DNA from: Atherix ibis | Lineage: Eukaryota > Arthropoda > Insecta > Diptera > Athericidae | Length of the DNA stretch: 64,000 nucleotides | Reading direction: 5' to 3' | Assembly: GCA_958298945.1 (NCBI GenBank) | Contig: OY282605.1 | Span: 31,970,811-32,034,810 of the forward strand | In this document: positions 23,656 through 35,022 of the stretch, piece by piece | How positions within the stretch are numbered: position 1 is the stretch's first letter | Layout: the number at the start of each line of letters is the position of its first letter | Made by a program: the position numbers and the translations under genes | The notes under the pieces: model-generated | Databases searched by the model: none | What the model was told of the DNA's origin: nothing | The model's input: the letters and a program-made list of their open reading frames with translations, nothing else

Positions 23656-24910
23656 AAAATGCTGTTCAAGCAAGAAAAAAATTATTTTGTCCCCTTCAAA
23701 GTAATCCCCACCAGATAATATACTTTTTTGCCAACGTTTTTTCCAATCCTCGAAGCACTTCAAAAAATCATTTTTTGTGATTTTGTTCAGCTCCACCTTC
23801 GATGCCATCTTTATCTCCTCAATCGTAGCGTAGCGTCGTCCTTTTATAAGGCTCTTCAGTTTCGGGAACAAGAAAAAGTCACAGGGGGCAGTTCTGGGGA
23901 ATACGGTGGCTGCGACATTATTAGTGTATTGTTTTTGGCCAAAAATTCGCGCACAAGCAATGATGCGTGAGCAGGGGCGTTATCATGGTGCAAAAGCCAA
24001 TTTTTGTTCTTCCACAAATCCGGGCGTTTCTGACGGATTGCTTCGCGCAACTTGCGCATAACTTGCAGGTAATATTCCTTATTGACCGTTCTACCCTGTG
24101 GCAAGAATTCATGATGCACCGCGCTCCTGCAATCGTCACATTCGACCGAACTTGGCGCGCTTTTTTCGGTTTTGGCTCATGCGGCAGCTTCCATTGGGAT
24201 GATTGAGCTTTGGTTTCCATGTCATAACTATAAACCCATGATTCGTCACCAGTTATGACCCTCTGGAGCAAATTTGTGTCATGGCGGATAGAGTCCAACC
24301 GCCCCTTAACAATGTTAATTCGATGCTGTTTTTGGTCGAAATTGAGCAATTTTGGTACGAATTTCGCGGCGACCCGTCTCACGGCCAAATCATTGGTAAA
24401 AATCGAATGGCACGAGCCAATCGATATGCTGAAGTCCTCAGCAACTTCCCTAATGGTTATTCGACGATTGGCCAATACAATTTTTTTAAATTCATCAATG
24501 TTTTCGTGTGTTGTTGACGTGCTCGGGCGTCCGGCACGCGTTTCGTCGTTCACATCTTCTCGGCCCTCTGAGAACATTTTGTACCACCGAACAACATTGC
24601 TTCGGCCCAAGATAGCTTCACCATATGCCACAGTTAATATTCGGAATGCGTCCGCACAATTATTTTCGTTTTTCACACAAAATTTGATACAGATTCTTTG
24701 ATCCATTTTTTGGCATGGGCAAAAATCGAAGACGAGCCAAAACACGTGCAAGCAAAGCAGCTGTAAGAAATTAACTGGACATTCAAAATGGCCGAACTTG
24801 TCGGCATAAGTGAGAGACATGAGTACCAACATAACGCCACAAAAAATCGAAAATCGAATATACGTAACCTCGGAAATTCAAAATTCGCGATACTTTTTTA
24901 ACAGAACTCG
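23656..24910 (-). mobile_element. Mariner family A, copy A4, nested in mariner B
   Basis: This is a 1255-bp copy with TA at both ends (23654-23655, 24911-24912). The right (5') end carries TTTTTTAACAGAACTCG. The left end has lost most of the inverted repeat (only CTGTTCAAG is recognisable). On the minus strand the transposase starts at ATG 24704-24706: INFC-type N-terminus (NNCADAFRILTVAYGEA), WYKMFSEGREDVNDE and AGRPSTSTT. TGDESWVYSYD (D1), HHDNAPAHAS (D2) and GGDYFEGDK follow. A deletion after VRSNV and a 1-base loss before CDFFLF break the frame. It is among the most complete family A copies and shows the family's DD34D layout. Confidence 0.9.
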
Positions 24911-24912
24911 TA

Positions 24913-25533
24913 TATGGAGAAGATGTGTTAAGTGAGCGCCAGTGCCAAAACTGGTTTGCAAAATTTCGATCCGGCAATTTTGATCTCGAAGGTGCACCAC
25001 ATTCTGGAAGGCCAGTTAAAGCTGATGAAGACACAATCAAGGCATCAAATGATGCAAACCGGCGAATACCAACTCGTGAGATCGCTGAGAGATTAAATTT
25101 ATCGAATTCGACCGTTCATGATCATTTGAAACGGATAGGTTTAATATCAAAGCACGACATATGGGTTCCTCATCTTATTAAGGAAAAAAATATGTGCCGT
25201 CACATTGATGTTTGTGATTTACTTCTCAAACGCCAAAAAAGTGATCCATTTTTGAAGCGTATCATCACTGGGGACGATAACTGGGTTATCTACATTAATG
25301 TTAAGCACAATATATCCTGGAGTAGAAAATATGAACCATACTTCGAAGTTCAAAGCACTTTGAAAGTCTATATTCATCGAAAAAAGGTTCTGCTATCTGT
25401 TTGGTGCGATTTCAAAGGAATCGTTTATTTTGAGCTTCTACCGAGCAACACAATGATTAATTCTGAAGTGTACTGTCATCAGTTAGACAAATTAAATGAT
25501 TCAGTTAAAGAAAAATGGTCTATAAATAAACTA
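24913..25533 (+). pseudogene. Mariner B transposase, C-terminally truncated
   Basis: About 205 codons are open in one frame, but the N-terminus is separated from the leader by the A4 insertion and the C-terminal third is lost at 25533. The order is helix-turn-helix 1 (ERQCQNWFAKFRSG), linker (GAPHSGRPVKADED), helix-turn-helix 2, the WVPH linker, first catalytic D (GDDNW) and a VLLSVWCDFKGIVYFELLP strand. The DD34D second and third acidic residues are not encoded. It has no start codon of its own. Confidence 0.82.
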
Positions 25534-25591
25534 TTGGGTTGTTCGGAAAGTAATTTCGTAATGATATGAAATTACTTTCTTGACAACGCAA
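25534..25591. repeat. 58-bp palindrome made of two mariner-type ends
   Basis: TTGGGTTGTTCGGAAAGTAA is followed within a few bases by its imperfect reverse complement ending GACAACGCAA; about 20 of 25 positions pair, with an 11-bp perfect core (AAAGTAATTTC/GAAATTACTTT). The arm matches the family B left end at 23468. It may be a minimal element consisting of two terminal repeats, or the joined ends of a collapsed copy. It follows directly on the truncated B transposase. No TA is seen on the right side. Confidence 0.65.
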
Positions 25592-25604
25592 TGGAACTTT
25601 GCAT

Positions 25605-25790
25605 TACGTTAAAGGGTGATACCACACACGATTACTATCGAGTAGTATTCCTGATGCATCTAGGAATATTCTTGCATTGTAATCCATTTCGGTCGAGGTA
25701 GGACGCAATATTATTAACTATACGACGTCATTGTTCGATTATGGAATATTCTGATCGAAAACCAAATTGGTGATAAGGGTTAGCTTAGGT
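25605..25790 (-). pseudogene. LINE reverse-transcriptase fragment (motif A region)
   Basis: Minus-strand reading gives HQFGFRSEYSIIEQ, RRIVNNIASYLDRNG, then in a shifted frame FLDASGILLDSNRVWYHPL. This matches the jockey-type order 'HQFGFR..STIEQ..RIV ... FLDISQAFDRVWHPGL', also seen in the copy at 34354-34510. It is broken by frameshifts. Only the part around motif A remains. Confidence 0.65.
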
Positions 25791-25799
25791 ATTTTCAAG

Positions 25800-26115
25800 A
25801 ATAGCATGAAGGGCATTTCAAAATGAGTTTTTTAAGAATTTTTCAAAATTATGAATTTTTTGTTTTCTTGGATTTGGGAGCAATTTTATTAAAAAATAAC
25901 TGCAACCATTTTCTAATAGCAAGTTTATGGTTTAAATTTATAATATTTTTTGTATTTTTTAATAAATTTAAGATAATTTTGGTAACTTTAAAAATGACAT
26001 GAGGGGCATTTCAAAATGAGTTTTTTACAAATTTTTCATAATTTTGATTTTACTGTTTTGTTGTGTTTGGGAGTAACTTTATCTATTGGCAAGTTGATGG
26101 ATTAAATTTTTCAAT
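25800..26115. repeat. Diverged tandem duplication, period about 193 bp
   Basis: GGGCATTTCAAAATGAGTTT begins at about 25811 and again at about 26004, and the ~85 bp that follow remain alignable (AATTTTTCA, TTTGGGAG, AACTTTAT landmarks). Two copies only; the identity is unknown. Confidence 0.7.
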
Positions 26116-28224
26116 TCGGATGGAATAAAATTTTTGGGGAAGATTTTTAGTTGATCGTATACTTTTCGTAGATGTGTCTTATAGTTTATGCCATTATGTG
26201 AAGTTAAGTTTATTTTTTTTCTTTTCTAGAACTTTTATCATTTTTTCGTAGTGGATAAGATGTTCTTTTGTAAGAAAATATTTGTTTATAAAAATTTATA
26301 GAAAAAAAAGAACAGCTCCCACTTCGTACTTAACTAGCAACATTATTTAGAAAAGTTGTAAATTTTCAAAAATACCTTAAAAATGTACATTTTAATTATG
26401 GTTATAATTAGTTTATTGTATAGAATTTTAAAATACACCCACGGTACGCATTTTTAATGTAAATCATGTTAGTAGGGTAGAGAAAAAATTCACGTATTTA
26501 GGAAAATTTAGAAATGATTTTATTTTTGTGATTTTTTGTCGTTGTTATTGTTTAAATTATATACTCCCAAATAACAGTATCCGTACTTAAATAAATTAAA
26601 AGATACACATAAAAAATATACACAAATCGTTAAATGACAAAGAGTCGTGGTGCTACATAATATATTTCCTGAGTATGCCCTTGGTACTTACCTCTCATAA
26701 TACAATCAAAATTCTAATGAAAGGACCTTCAGTAGAAAAAAATATCATTTGAATTTTTCCCTTTTTTTTTGATCATTTTTTTTCAAGTTAAGTATATGTA
26801 AAAGACTAGAAAATTGAGTGTTTCTGGTGAAAAAATTTGTGTTCATCTAAGTATGTAAGTAATGCGTACAGAATAAAATTTACCATTATTAGTATTTTAT
26901 ATTCAAGACATTTTCATTTTTATTTTTTATTTTAATGGAAATTATTTCATCGGTAAGCCCATGGGTGTACTGAGAACAGATTTTGAATTTTAAATTAAAT
27001 TGAATTTATAATAAAGTATGTTAAAAAAAAAAAATATTAGCAAAACCAGGACAAAATATTTATATTTATGCTGATAGATATCACTAACCAAAAAGTTTTA
27101 TTTACTACTAAAAAAATTATCAGAATACTCGTATTATTAATACACTTTAAAAGCCATTTCGAACTCGAAAAGTAAAAGTTGTAGTTAGTTTAACTAATAG
27201 ATTCACTCCACAGTTTGTCATTTGATAAAAAATAATTAAAACTTGTTGGATATTAAATTCATAAATACTAAACTGATAATGGTGATTACGATAGTATAGC
27301 ATATAGCAGAATTGAATGCGAAATGCTAAAATGACATCTGCTCGATTTTGTTGTGTCGCAAACTTTTCTTCGTTAATTTTGGTTACCATCGCACGTACGC
27401 CCATTCACGATTGACTTCGATTTTAAAATAGACTTTGTCACGTTGAACTGTGGACAGAAAAAGAAAATCACAAATATTGTTGGCGCAGATTTTTACTGGC
27501 AAGTAATGTATCCATTGGGATGTTAGGGGTATAAATTTAACATTAACCAAATCGAATGAATGAATTTGTTGAAATTTATTTATCTACCCTCACTGCAATG
27601 TTATTTCATGAATAATTCAACAGAGAACAGTATAATTACCAAATGTTACCCAATGTGATTCGTTGAAATTTTCAACATAAAATTGAGCGCTAAAATGATT
27701 TTTTTTAATTTTTCTTTTATTTTTTCCTTTAATTTTTTTTTTGAGAGTTTTTTGTGACATATTCTTAGGTATGAATGTACACCAATCAATTCTTGTTGAC
27801 TTTTAAATATTGCATATTTTATTTATTTACCAACGTTAAAATGATTGAAAGAATATATTTTTTTTTAAAAATAAAATTTTGTTTAATTGTATGGTAATTT
27901 GGAATTTTTTTTTGAAAGTTTAATTGAAAATACATTAATTGTGTTATTATTGCTGTCGTATACAGATAATCTCTAACATTTGAAAATAATATGATATGTG
28001 TAGGGAAATTATAGAAAATGAAAGTATTAAAATTTAAAATAAATTCAGAGAATACCTTGCATTGCATGCTTTTTGTTATTTCAAAGTTTGTGCAAAGTGG
28101 TACTCTCACACCCACTATAATAAGAAATAGCGTGCCGAAATATTTATTGACAAAGTAGAGACACCTAAAGGTATTAACTTCTTCATGAGAGGAAAAATAA
28201 AAAAAAAATATCCTAATTCAAAAA
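26116..28224. other. AT-rich DNA, nothing identified
   Basis: No transposon end or domain is recognised. A minus-strand frame near 27310-27404 reads MGVRAMVTKINEEKFATQQN and has less biased composition than its neighbours, but it lacks splice signals or homology I can name. Confidence 0.45.
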
Positions 28225-28335
28225 GAGGGAAAAATGGGAAAAACAAGTGTAAAGCCGACCGTCGACGTTAATAGGATAGACTTAGCTGTTAGAACTCTTC
28301 GTGGCCATTTCCAAAATCCACCTGCGGAATGAAGG
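28225..28335 (-). repeat. Repeat shared with 59690-59780
   Basis: The minus strand carries AACGTCGACGGTCGGCTTTA and flanking sequence that also occur on the plus strand near 59745-59770 (CAACGTCGACGGTCGGCTTC), preceded in both by TTAAGTCT or TAAGTCT and followed by a CCCTTTTCC-like tract. It is probably the non-coding end of a retrotransposon family, but no coding part is attached here. Confidence 0.55.
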
Positions 28336-28599
28336 AACCCTAAATAAAAGATAAATATTTAAAATTCAATCTACTACAGAATATAATTCTTCTTAAAATA
28401 AATCAATTTATGAAGAAAAAATCCGGTAAGTCTATTAAAAATCACCTTTTATTCATTAAAAAAGAAAATTTTTGGAAAAAAAATTATTCATTTTTTTTAT
28501 TTTTTTTATTAATGAATATACTTTTTTTTCTTTCTTTCCTATTATTAATTATTTAAAATATTATATTTGCTGCCGTTACAATAAAACACCGATATTTAA

Positions 28600-28745
28600 A
28601 AACTTTCAGCAACACTTTTACGAACTGCTTCGATATTTTATGTTAAACAACTTGTTTAAGGACGACCGATCAGTATGTTTAAGATCACCAATTAATCCAG
28701 TCCCCGAAAATATTTTCACAGTTAATGAAGAGATTAATTTATAAA
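28600..28745 (-). repeat. Fragment similar to 29595-29720 (DD41D N-terminal region)
   Basis: CAACACTTTTACGAACTGCTTCGATATTTTATG and the following ACTTGTTTAAG, ATCACCAATTAATCC and AGTTAATGAAGAGATTAA landmarks parallel the sequence at 29608-29720. It looks like a second, diverged copy of the N-terminal part of the DD41D-type element next to it. Confidence 0.5.
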
Positions 28746-28764
28746 ACACTTTTTATATATTTTT

Positions 28765-29940
28765 TTAGATTTTTAATTCTGCCGTTTCGTATGCGCACAT
28801 TTTACAATATCGGCTTTCGATCGCCGCACTCAAAAAATAATCCCACAAAGCTACCATGTTGACGGCCCAACGCCGAATGCAAAAATCCCTTGCATGTACA
28901 ATAGTACCATGCTGTCTAATATCGTAATTTTTGTGTGCACATGGCACGATCGTATGACTAGTTTCGCCAATTATTTGATAAAACATTATCAAATATCGCC
29001 AAATGGCCTCACGGTCATGGTGCTATGAAGTAACCGCTGGCACATGTCTAAGGGACCTTACAAACAACAACAACATCATCAAATGGTGAAATTTTCTGAC
29101 TGTCCGAAAAGTCCATTATATTTAACGGCAGATAAGTCACATTAAATAATATATTATTACTGTGTCTTGGGCTGTATGGCATGTGGTACCGTCTTGTTAA
29201 AACCACAAATCGTCCACATACATATCTTGAAATTTAATTACGAAAAATTGGATTATCATATTGCGATAGTGAGCACCATTAACTGTTATCCGATGATGCC
29301 TCCAGCAAAAAATCCACAACAAACCGTGACACGTTGCAGATGCATTTATTTCTCAACCATCAGTCGTGAATTTTCTGAACTCTAAAAGCGACAATTTTGT
29401 CGATTAACCAAGCCATCAAGATGAAAATGAGCCTCATCGTTGAAGATGAGCCTCATGGAAAAATCGGTTTTCACTTGTTGCTATTCTATAATATATTCAA
29501 CGAACTCCATTCACTGTATGTTTTCAGTAAGCTTCAGTTCTTGAGTCAATTGAACTTCGTACGCTGTAGGGAGTTTCTCGGAATGCCCAATTCATGACCA
29601 CAGAGACAGCAACACTCTCACGAACTCCTTCGATGTTTTGTATTGAATGACTTGTTTAAGATCACTAATTGATCCTGTTTCCCTAAATGTTTTAATTAAT
29701 CTCTTCATAGTTAATGAAGTTAAACCAATATTTGAATTTCAAACTGTAGCTGCCAAGCCTTTATTATTTTTAAAATATTGCTCACTAATAATAATGCGTT
29801 GTTATTTCGTGAACCGATATGAAAATGGTTTCAATAACCATGAACTGTCAACTGTCAGGAAATCTAATTTTCGTTGGCAACACTTTACCGCACAAATGGC
29901 GCAAAATGCAAATCTTGCGTGGTATTTTCGATAACCTATA
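28765..29940 (-). pseudogene. Decayed DD41D-type transposase with LINE micro-insertion
   Basis: The minus strand begins at about 29940 with a leader (ACCACGCAAGATTTGCATTT, GCGGTAAAGTGTTGCC) that is also present at 57790-57850 in another copy. Degraded blocks follow: GHELGIPRNS, EAHF and GWLG remnants near 29400-29480, and VDDLWF-QDGTTCHTAQDT (second catalytic D) at about 29160-29220. Further on, a weak C-terminal block (GETSHTIV, MVALWDYFL) lies at about 28800-28970. It is interrupted at 28995-29077 by a LINE tail. Assignment of the C-terminal block to the same copy is tentative. All frames are broken. Confidence 0.62.
28995..29077 (+). mobile_element. 83-bp LINE 3'-end insertion with 7-bp target duplication
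   Basis: The 83 bp match the 3' UTR of the LINE at 55057-55579: GCCAAATGGCCTCACGGTC, then TGGCACATGTCTAAGGGACC, then an ACAAACAACAACAAC tail. The insert is flanked by ATCAAAT at 28988-28994 and 29078-29084. It is therefore an extreme 5' truncation of a LINE retrotransposed into the DD41D relic. Confidence 0.8.
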
Positions 29941-30110
29941 TTAAGGGCTTAAATAGCAAATTTTTTTTGTATTTATGAATAACTTGTTAACAACTTTACA
30001 ATAATATATACGATGAATATAGATAAAAATTCAAAAGCTGCTAACTTATAAATATTAAAAGACATTTGCCGTCTATAGTTTTTTTTGGTATTGTATGCAA
30101 ATAATGCATA

Positions 30111-30800
30111 CGAGGTCTGTTCAAAAAGTATCGCGAATTTTGAATTTCCGCGGGTTATGTATATTCGATTTTCGATTTTGGTGGCGTTATGTTGGTACTC
30201 ATGTTTCTCACTTATGCCGGCAAGTTTGGCCATTTGGAATATTCAGTTAATTTTTGACAGCTGCTTTACTTGCACGTGTTTTGGCTCGTCTTCGATTTTT
30301 GCTCAATTTCGAGCAAAAACAGCATCGCATTTACATTGCTAAGGAGCTGTTGGACCCAAATTTGCTCCAGAGGGTCATAACTGGTGACGAATCATAGGTT
30401 TATGGTTATGACGTGGAAACCAAAGCTCAATCATTCCAATAGATGCTGCCGCACGAGTCAAGACCGAAAAAAGCGTTACAATTTTCTTCGATTGTAGGGG
30501 CTTATTGACCGTTCTTGCCACAGAGTAGAACGGTTAATAAGAAATATTAAATGCAAGTTATGCGCAAGTTGCGCCAAGCAATCCGCCAGAAACGCTCGGA
30601 TTTGTGGAAGAACAAAAATTGGCTTTTGCACCATGATAACGCCCCTGCTCACGCATCGTCACTTTTGCGTGAATTTTTGGCCAAGAACAATACACTAATA
30701 ATGCCGCAGCCACCGTATTCCCCAGATCTGACCCCTGTGACTTTTTATTGTTCCCGAAATAAATTCTTTGATCCATTTTTTGGAATGGATCAAAGAATCT
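30111..30800 (+). mobile_element. Mariner family A, copy A5 (deleted, fold-back junction)
   Basis: The left end after TA (30109-30110) is a perfect CGAGGTCTGTTCAAAAAGTA. The leader is fused to the DQKQH region by the same deletion as in A1, A2 and A8. The HHDNAPAHAS block (D2) is retained. The usual DFFLF position (D3) is reached as CDF-type sequence near 30740, where the element switches into the reverse complement of its own leader (ATTCTTTGATCCATT). The sequence then folds back on itself (a 15-bp hairpin around 30765-30800), and the right end is missing. A small inverted duplication of the PQGRTVNK coding segment lies at 30500-30540. It is non-functional. Confidence 0.82.
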
Positions 30801-33292
30801 ATTTCTCTTATTACCATAATAACTCAAAGTTGCAGTTTATGTTCAGTGTTCTTAACTAGATCAAGTAATTTTCACCAACAATGAAACTATTAACATTTAA
30901 AATAAGCAAATCTATTTTATCTTTCGAAATAAGAAATCATTTGGTAATTTCAAATTGATGAACAATAACCCCCAATACAATATAAAACAACAAATAAAGC
31001 TATTTATTCTGTAATTGTTGCCTGTGGAATGAAATCTTCTCGGTTCTTCGCCATATGCAATCGCAACTGCATAACAAACAAAACTGCACTCCAAATTGCA
31101 ACAATATCAATATTCGTTACTTAAATTCTGTTTTATTGAATCGCTTCGAATCGTTCGAAATTGAAATTGAAAACAAAAATTAAAGTTGAAATTGAAAAGT
31201 AGATGGTGTACTTTGAGTTTAAGTACTTTTCAAAATTAAATAAAAACAAACGAGAATTCAATCAAAATAAAAAATACTTGAATGTATAAATTGAATCCTA
31301 AATATACATTGTATTTGTGTATAGTATCCTGTAGGTTATCTCCCATTATTTTGCTATATAAAATTTAATCAATACGTATAATAGCTTACATTTTAAGACC
31401 AAGCCAATTTTAAGTAATAGAAAACGACTTTGTTCGACTTCAAATACACGTCTTGACCAAAAAAGAATTTATTTCTATTTATTAAATCAATATTTGTCCC
31501 GAAATTTGACTTAAAGCATTGTTTGTTTGTATAGTGACTCCGGAGCTAGTTTATAGTACTCCGGAGCACTAGGATCATAAGACAATTTGGGGAACTCAAG
31601 TTTCTTGTGGAGTGGATATTACAGCTTCCTAAGCGAATCTGGTCTATTGCAAATAGGCTCAATTGCTTTGAGTTTTTTTTAAATTTAATGGAGCTTGTTA
31701 GTTTGTTCAGCTTAATAGACGGTTTTGAAATAAGAAAAAGCTATAAGCACGTTAATAACCCCAACATCTAATGCAACTTAGTCCTATTATTGAGATTGCA
31801 GAACGGCTTGGTTTAAGAAGCTCTCCGATCCCCCCGTGTGAAGACAATCAGTAAAGTTGACGATATTACGGCGATTTAAAACGCTTAATGCCACTGAAAA
31901 ATTTATGCCCCTAATGTGTTTGACGCAAAATGTTATTGTTTTATTTTTCATAACGAACTACAAAAACACAACTTCAATAATCACACAATATAGAGTCTGT
32001 TGGTTACAGGACATTGTTACAGCTTGTTCTGCATTTCTAGGATAATCTAACAAATAATCTATGCAGACACAAAACCAGCGTTGTTGCCAGATGGGTCTCA
32101 ATGATGCTAGTCCAATTAATTTCCCGGCACACTTTGTATTTTCCAATAATTATTCGGAATAAAAAACTTGATTATTCGGAATGCAGAAAATATTGTATGA
32201 ATTCAAAAATTGCATGAATTTTAATGTTTGATTTTATTAACAGACAGATTTTTCAGTTTCCATAAAAAAATTCCGATTCGATAAAAGAAAACACTATGAA
32301 TTATTAAGAAAATTTCATGACTTTTCAACGACTACCATTTAACAAAGTTAAAATTATGCTTTAAGTGTTTGAACCAAATAAAACATAATTTTTAAGTAGA
32401 AAATGTGTGGTTTTAAGAATTAAAGCAAAGTTTCACTTAAAACTAGGACTATTTATGCCTAAATCTAAAGCTCAGACATTTTTACCTATTTCTCTTTGTC
32501 AAAAATAATTTTTATTCTATTTATTTCTCTCCGAAAAAGACTCTTTTAAGTGTGTCCATTCTAATATTAAAAATCAATTTAATATCTTTTATATCAAATG
32601 AAAAAAAAACTTTACAATCCTTTAGCACTTAATATTTGGAAGTGCAAGTACTTTACACAACATCTGGCCTAAGGGACTAACTAATACCCCAAATTATTCA
32701 ATACATTTTTGGTCAATACACATTTAAATTTTCTGAAATCTTCCACTTGACCGAGTTTCAAAAGGAAACTGTTCTTACATATGCACACACATCCAACCAT
32801 GAATCTATTCACACATTATTGAAAATGCCTAGTCATAGGATTTGGGATTTATTTTTTTATATTCCGAAAAAGGATTTTCCCTAACATATTAAAAAATAGT
32901 ATAGGAAAACTTTTGTGCCTCTTAATTTCTCACATGATTGTTTCCTTTCGGAGTGAATAGATTGTGTCATTATGTAGAATCTTTGCTTCTTTTCCTAAAT
33001 TTTAAGAAGAATTTCTTTATAAGCAATAACAAAAAGAATACAAAACTCTTCGTTCTTCATGATTACATTTGAATAAGGTGTTAAATTAGAAAAGTGAATT
33101 TGTTAAATCAAATAAATGAAATTATATTGACTAAAATGGTAATGGGTTTTTATGTTTACCGATTTTTCTTACAACAGCTAAAATAAGAAGTTTTTATTAA
33201 AAAAAAAAAAAAGATACTCAATTATTAGAATAGTATAAAAAAAATTTAATTTTTTATTTTTCTAACGCATATGTTTTTTTTAATTTCTAATG
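30801..33292. other. AT-rich DNA, nothing identified
   Basis: No gene or repeat end is convincing. The parts at 31010-31100, 31540-31640 and 31790-32120 are less AT-rich and carry short frames on both strands (31857-32045 plus, 31958-32146 minus), none with a recognisable domain. Confidence 0.5.
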
Positions 33293-33299
33293 TAACCTG

Positions 33300-33554
33300 T
33301 TTATTAGCACTTCTTCAATTACCATGAATTCTAGTATTGAAACTCTTTCCGATTTAAACTCTGATCATAGTCCTGTTCTCCTTACCCTTATTTCTAAGCC
33401 AATCTTAAAGACTCTTCATCCTAGGCTGATAAATGGCAAAATAGACTGGAACAGATTTAGATACAAATTAGACCAACAGATTGACTTGAAACGAACGTTA
33501 AAAACAGTAAATGACATTAATGATGCTGTAAATGATCTCACTATATATATATAA
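33300..33554 (+). pseudogene. LINE endonuclease C-terminal fragment
   Basis: The frame reads SIETLSDLNSDHSPVLLTL, the final catalytic loop of an apurinic-type endonuclease/exonuclease/phosphatase domain, followed by the poorly conserved linker (INGKIDWNRFRYKLD) to the reverse transcriptase. The upstream two thirds of the domain are absent because the LINE copy is 5'-truncated. The frame closes at about 33555. Confidence 0.75.
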
Positions 33555-33914
33555 CATGCAGTCACAACCGCTCTAATCTCGTACAATACGACACAACCAC
33601 AAAAATAAAATTTACCAACAAAAATACGGACTTAAATTAACGAAAAAAAAAAAATTAGCATGCAATGGCAACGCGTACGAATGCCTAGCTACAAACAGAA
33701 ACTTAACCAACTACAACGTGAATTAAAAATGGAAATTAGTAAGCACTATAATGAACGGCATGAAACTTATACAAAATCGCTTAGTGACAATACTTCTTTA
33801 TGGGAAGCCACTAGATGAATACTCTCATACAAGAGAACATCACACCCACTGAAACAAAATGACGGTAACTGGGCAAAAACAGACAAAGAAAAAGCTGAAG
33901 TATTTGCTAAACTT

Positions 33915-34157
33915 TTGGTAAATACTTTTGCTCCACATGATGATATAGAAGACAAATCGCATACTAACAAAATCATCGAAGAACTAATGTTCCCATTCCC
34001 TATGAGTCTTCCTTCCAAAAATTTTAAGCCCTTAGAAATTAAATCTACTATTCTGCACCTTCCCAATAAAAAAGCTCCTGGTTATGATCTAATAACAGCT
34101 TTTATTCTGAAGCAAATTTTCCGGAAAACTTTAGTTTTAATCACATATATTTATTAA
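33915..34157 (+). pseudogene. LINE reverse-transcriptase fingers region
   Basis: This continues the endonuclease frame. It includes FAPHDDIEDKSH, ILHLPNKKAPGYDLITAFIL (the 'KAPGxDxI' finger motif) and a stop after LVLITYIY. The polymerase core resumes in another frame at 34213, so a frameshift of about one or two bases lies in between. It is one piece of the 33300-35543 LINE. Confidence 0.75.
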
Positions 34158-34212
34158 TAGTATCCTGCGTACAACCTATTTTCCCTTACTCTGGAAATAT
34201 TCTGTCATTAAA

Positions 34213-35022
34213 ATGATTCCTAAACCAAATAAACCCATTAATTCTCCTTGCTCCTATAGACCTATTAGCCTCTTACCAATTCTTGGTAAGATATTCGAGA
34301 AATTAAAACGACTCTACCCATTTCTAGTTAATGAAAAAATTATTCCTGATCACCAATTTTGCTTCCGGTCTGAACACTCCACTATCCAGCAATGCCATCG
34401 CATTGTTGATCATATTGCATCCTCTCTTGAGAGGGAAGAGTATTGCCCAGGAGTATTTCTAGATATCTCCCAAGCTTTTGATCGTGTGTGGCATCCTGGA
34501 CTCCTTTGGAAACTTAAGAGCTTTCTTCTTTCAACATACTACCTTATCATAAATTCATATCTCTCCCAACGACATTTCCAAGTTGTAATTAACTCAGAAT
34601 CCTCGGAAATATATCGTATTCTAGCAGGAGTCCCACAAGGCAGTATCCTTGGTCCCATCTTATATAATATTTATACCCATGACATCCCAGCTTATCCTAA
34701 TACTATCATTGCTACTTATGCAGACGATACGGCCATACTTGCTACCCATTCAAATCCTGACATACCTTCCAACAATTTACAATCCCATATCCATAACCTT
34801 CAATATTGGTTTAAGAGATGGAGATTGAAGGTAAATGAACAGAAGAGTGCTCACATTACTTTCACGCTTTGTCAAGGTAAACCTACCCCTTTATACCTTA
34901 ATAGCAACATGATACCGCAATATGATAAAGTGCGTTATTTGGGACTTTACCTGGACAAGAGACTAACATGGAACCCACATACTAGATTAAAAAGAGCGGA
35001 AGCTAACAGACGTTACCTATAA
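34213..35022 (+). pseudogene. LINE reverse-transcriptase core, open for 269 codons
   Basis: The longest open transposon frame here. It shows IPKPNKP and SYRPISLLPILGKIFEK, then FLDISQAFDRVWHPGLLWKL (motif A, Asp present), GVPQGSILGPILYN (motif B) and TYADDTAIL (YADD active site, both Asp present). KVNEQKSAH and VRYLGLYLDKRLTW follow. The polymerase residues are intact, but a TAA at 35020-35022 closes the frame before the thumb and C-terminal region (LLRLLDKRSKL continues in the same frame after the stop). With the missing 5' half and the upstream frameshift, it is not a working ORF. It retains enough sequence to serve as a query for the family. Confidence 0.88.

Larger units (their letters stand above)
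23468..25533 (+). mobile_element. Mariner family B, interrupted by mariner A4
   Basis: The left end after TA (23466-23467) is TTGGGTTGTTCGGAACGTAA, a mariner inverted repeat. About 180 bp of leader follows, then mariner A4 (23656-24910), then the transposase from 24913: YGEDVLSERQCQNWF, FRSGNFDLEGAPHSGRPV, a helix-turn-helix part (NLSNSTVHDHLKRIGLISK), and TGDDNWVIY with the first catalytic D. It stops at about residue 'KEKW'; the second and third catalytic blocks and the true right end are missing. The frame upstream of A4 does not join cleanly, which suggests a small deletion. It is a dead element, older than A4. Confidence 0.83.

Noticed and set aside
24255..24701. 148-codon plus-strand open frame
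   Set aside because: Antisense of the mariner A4 transposase N-terminal half.
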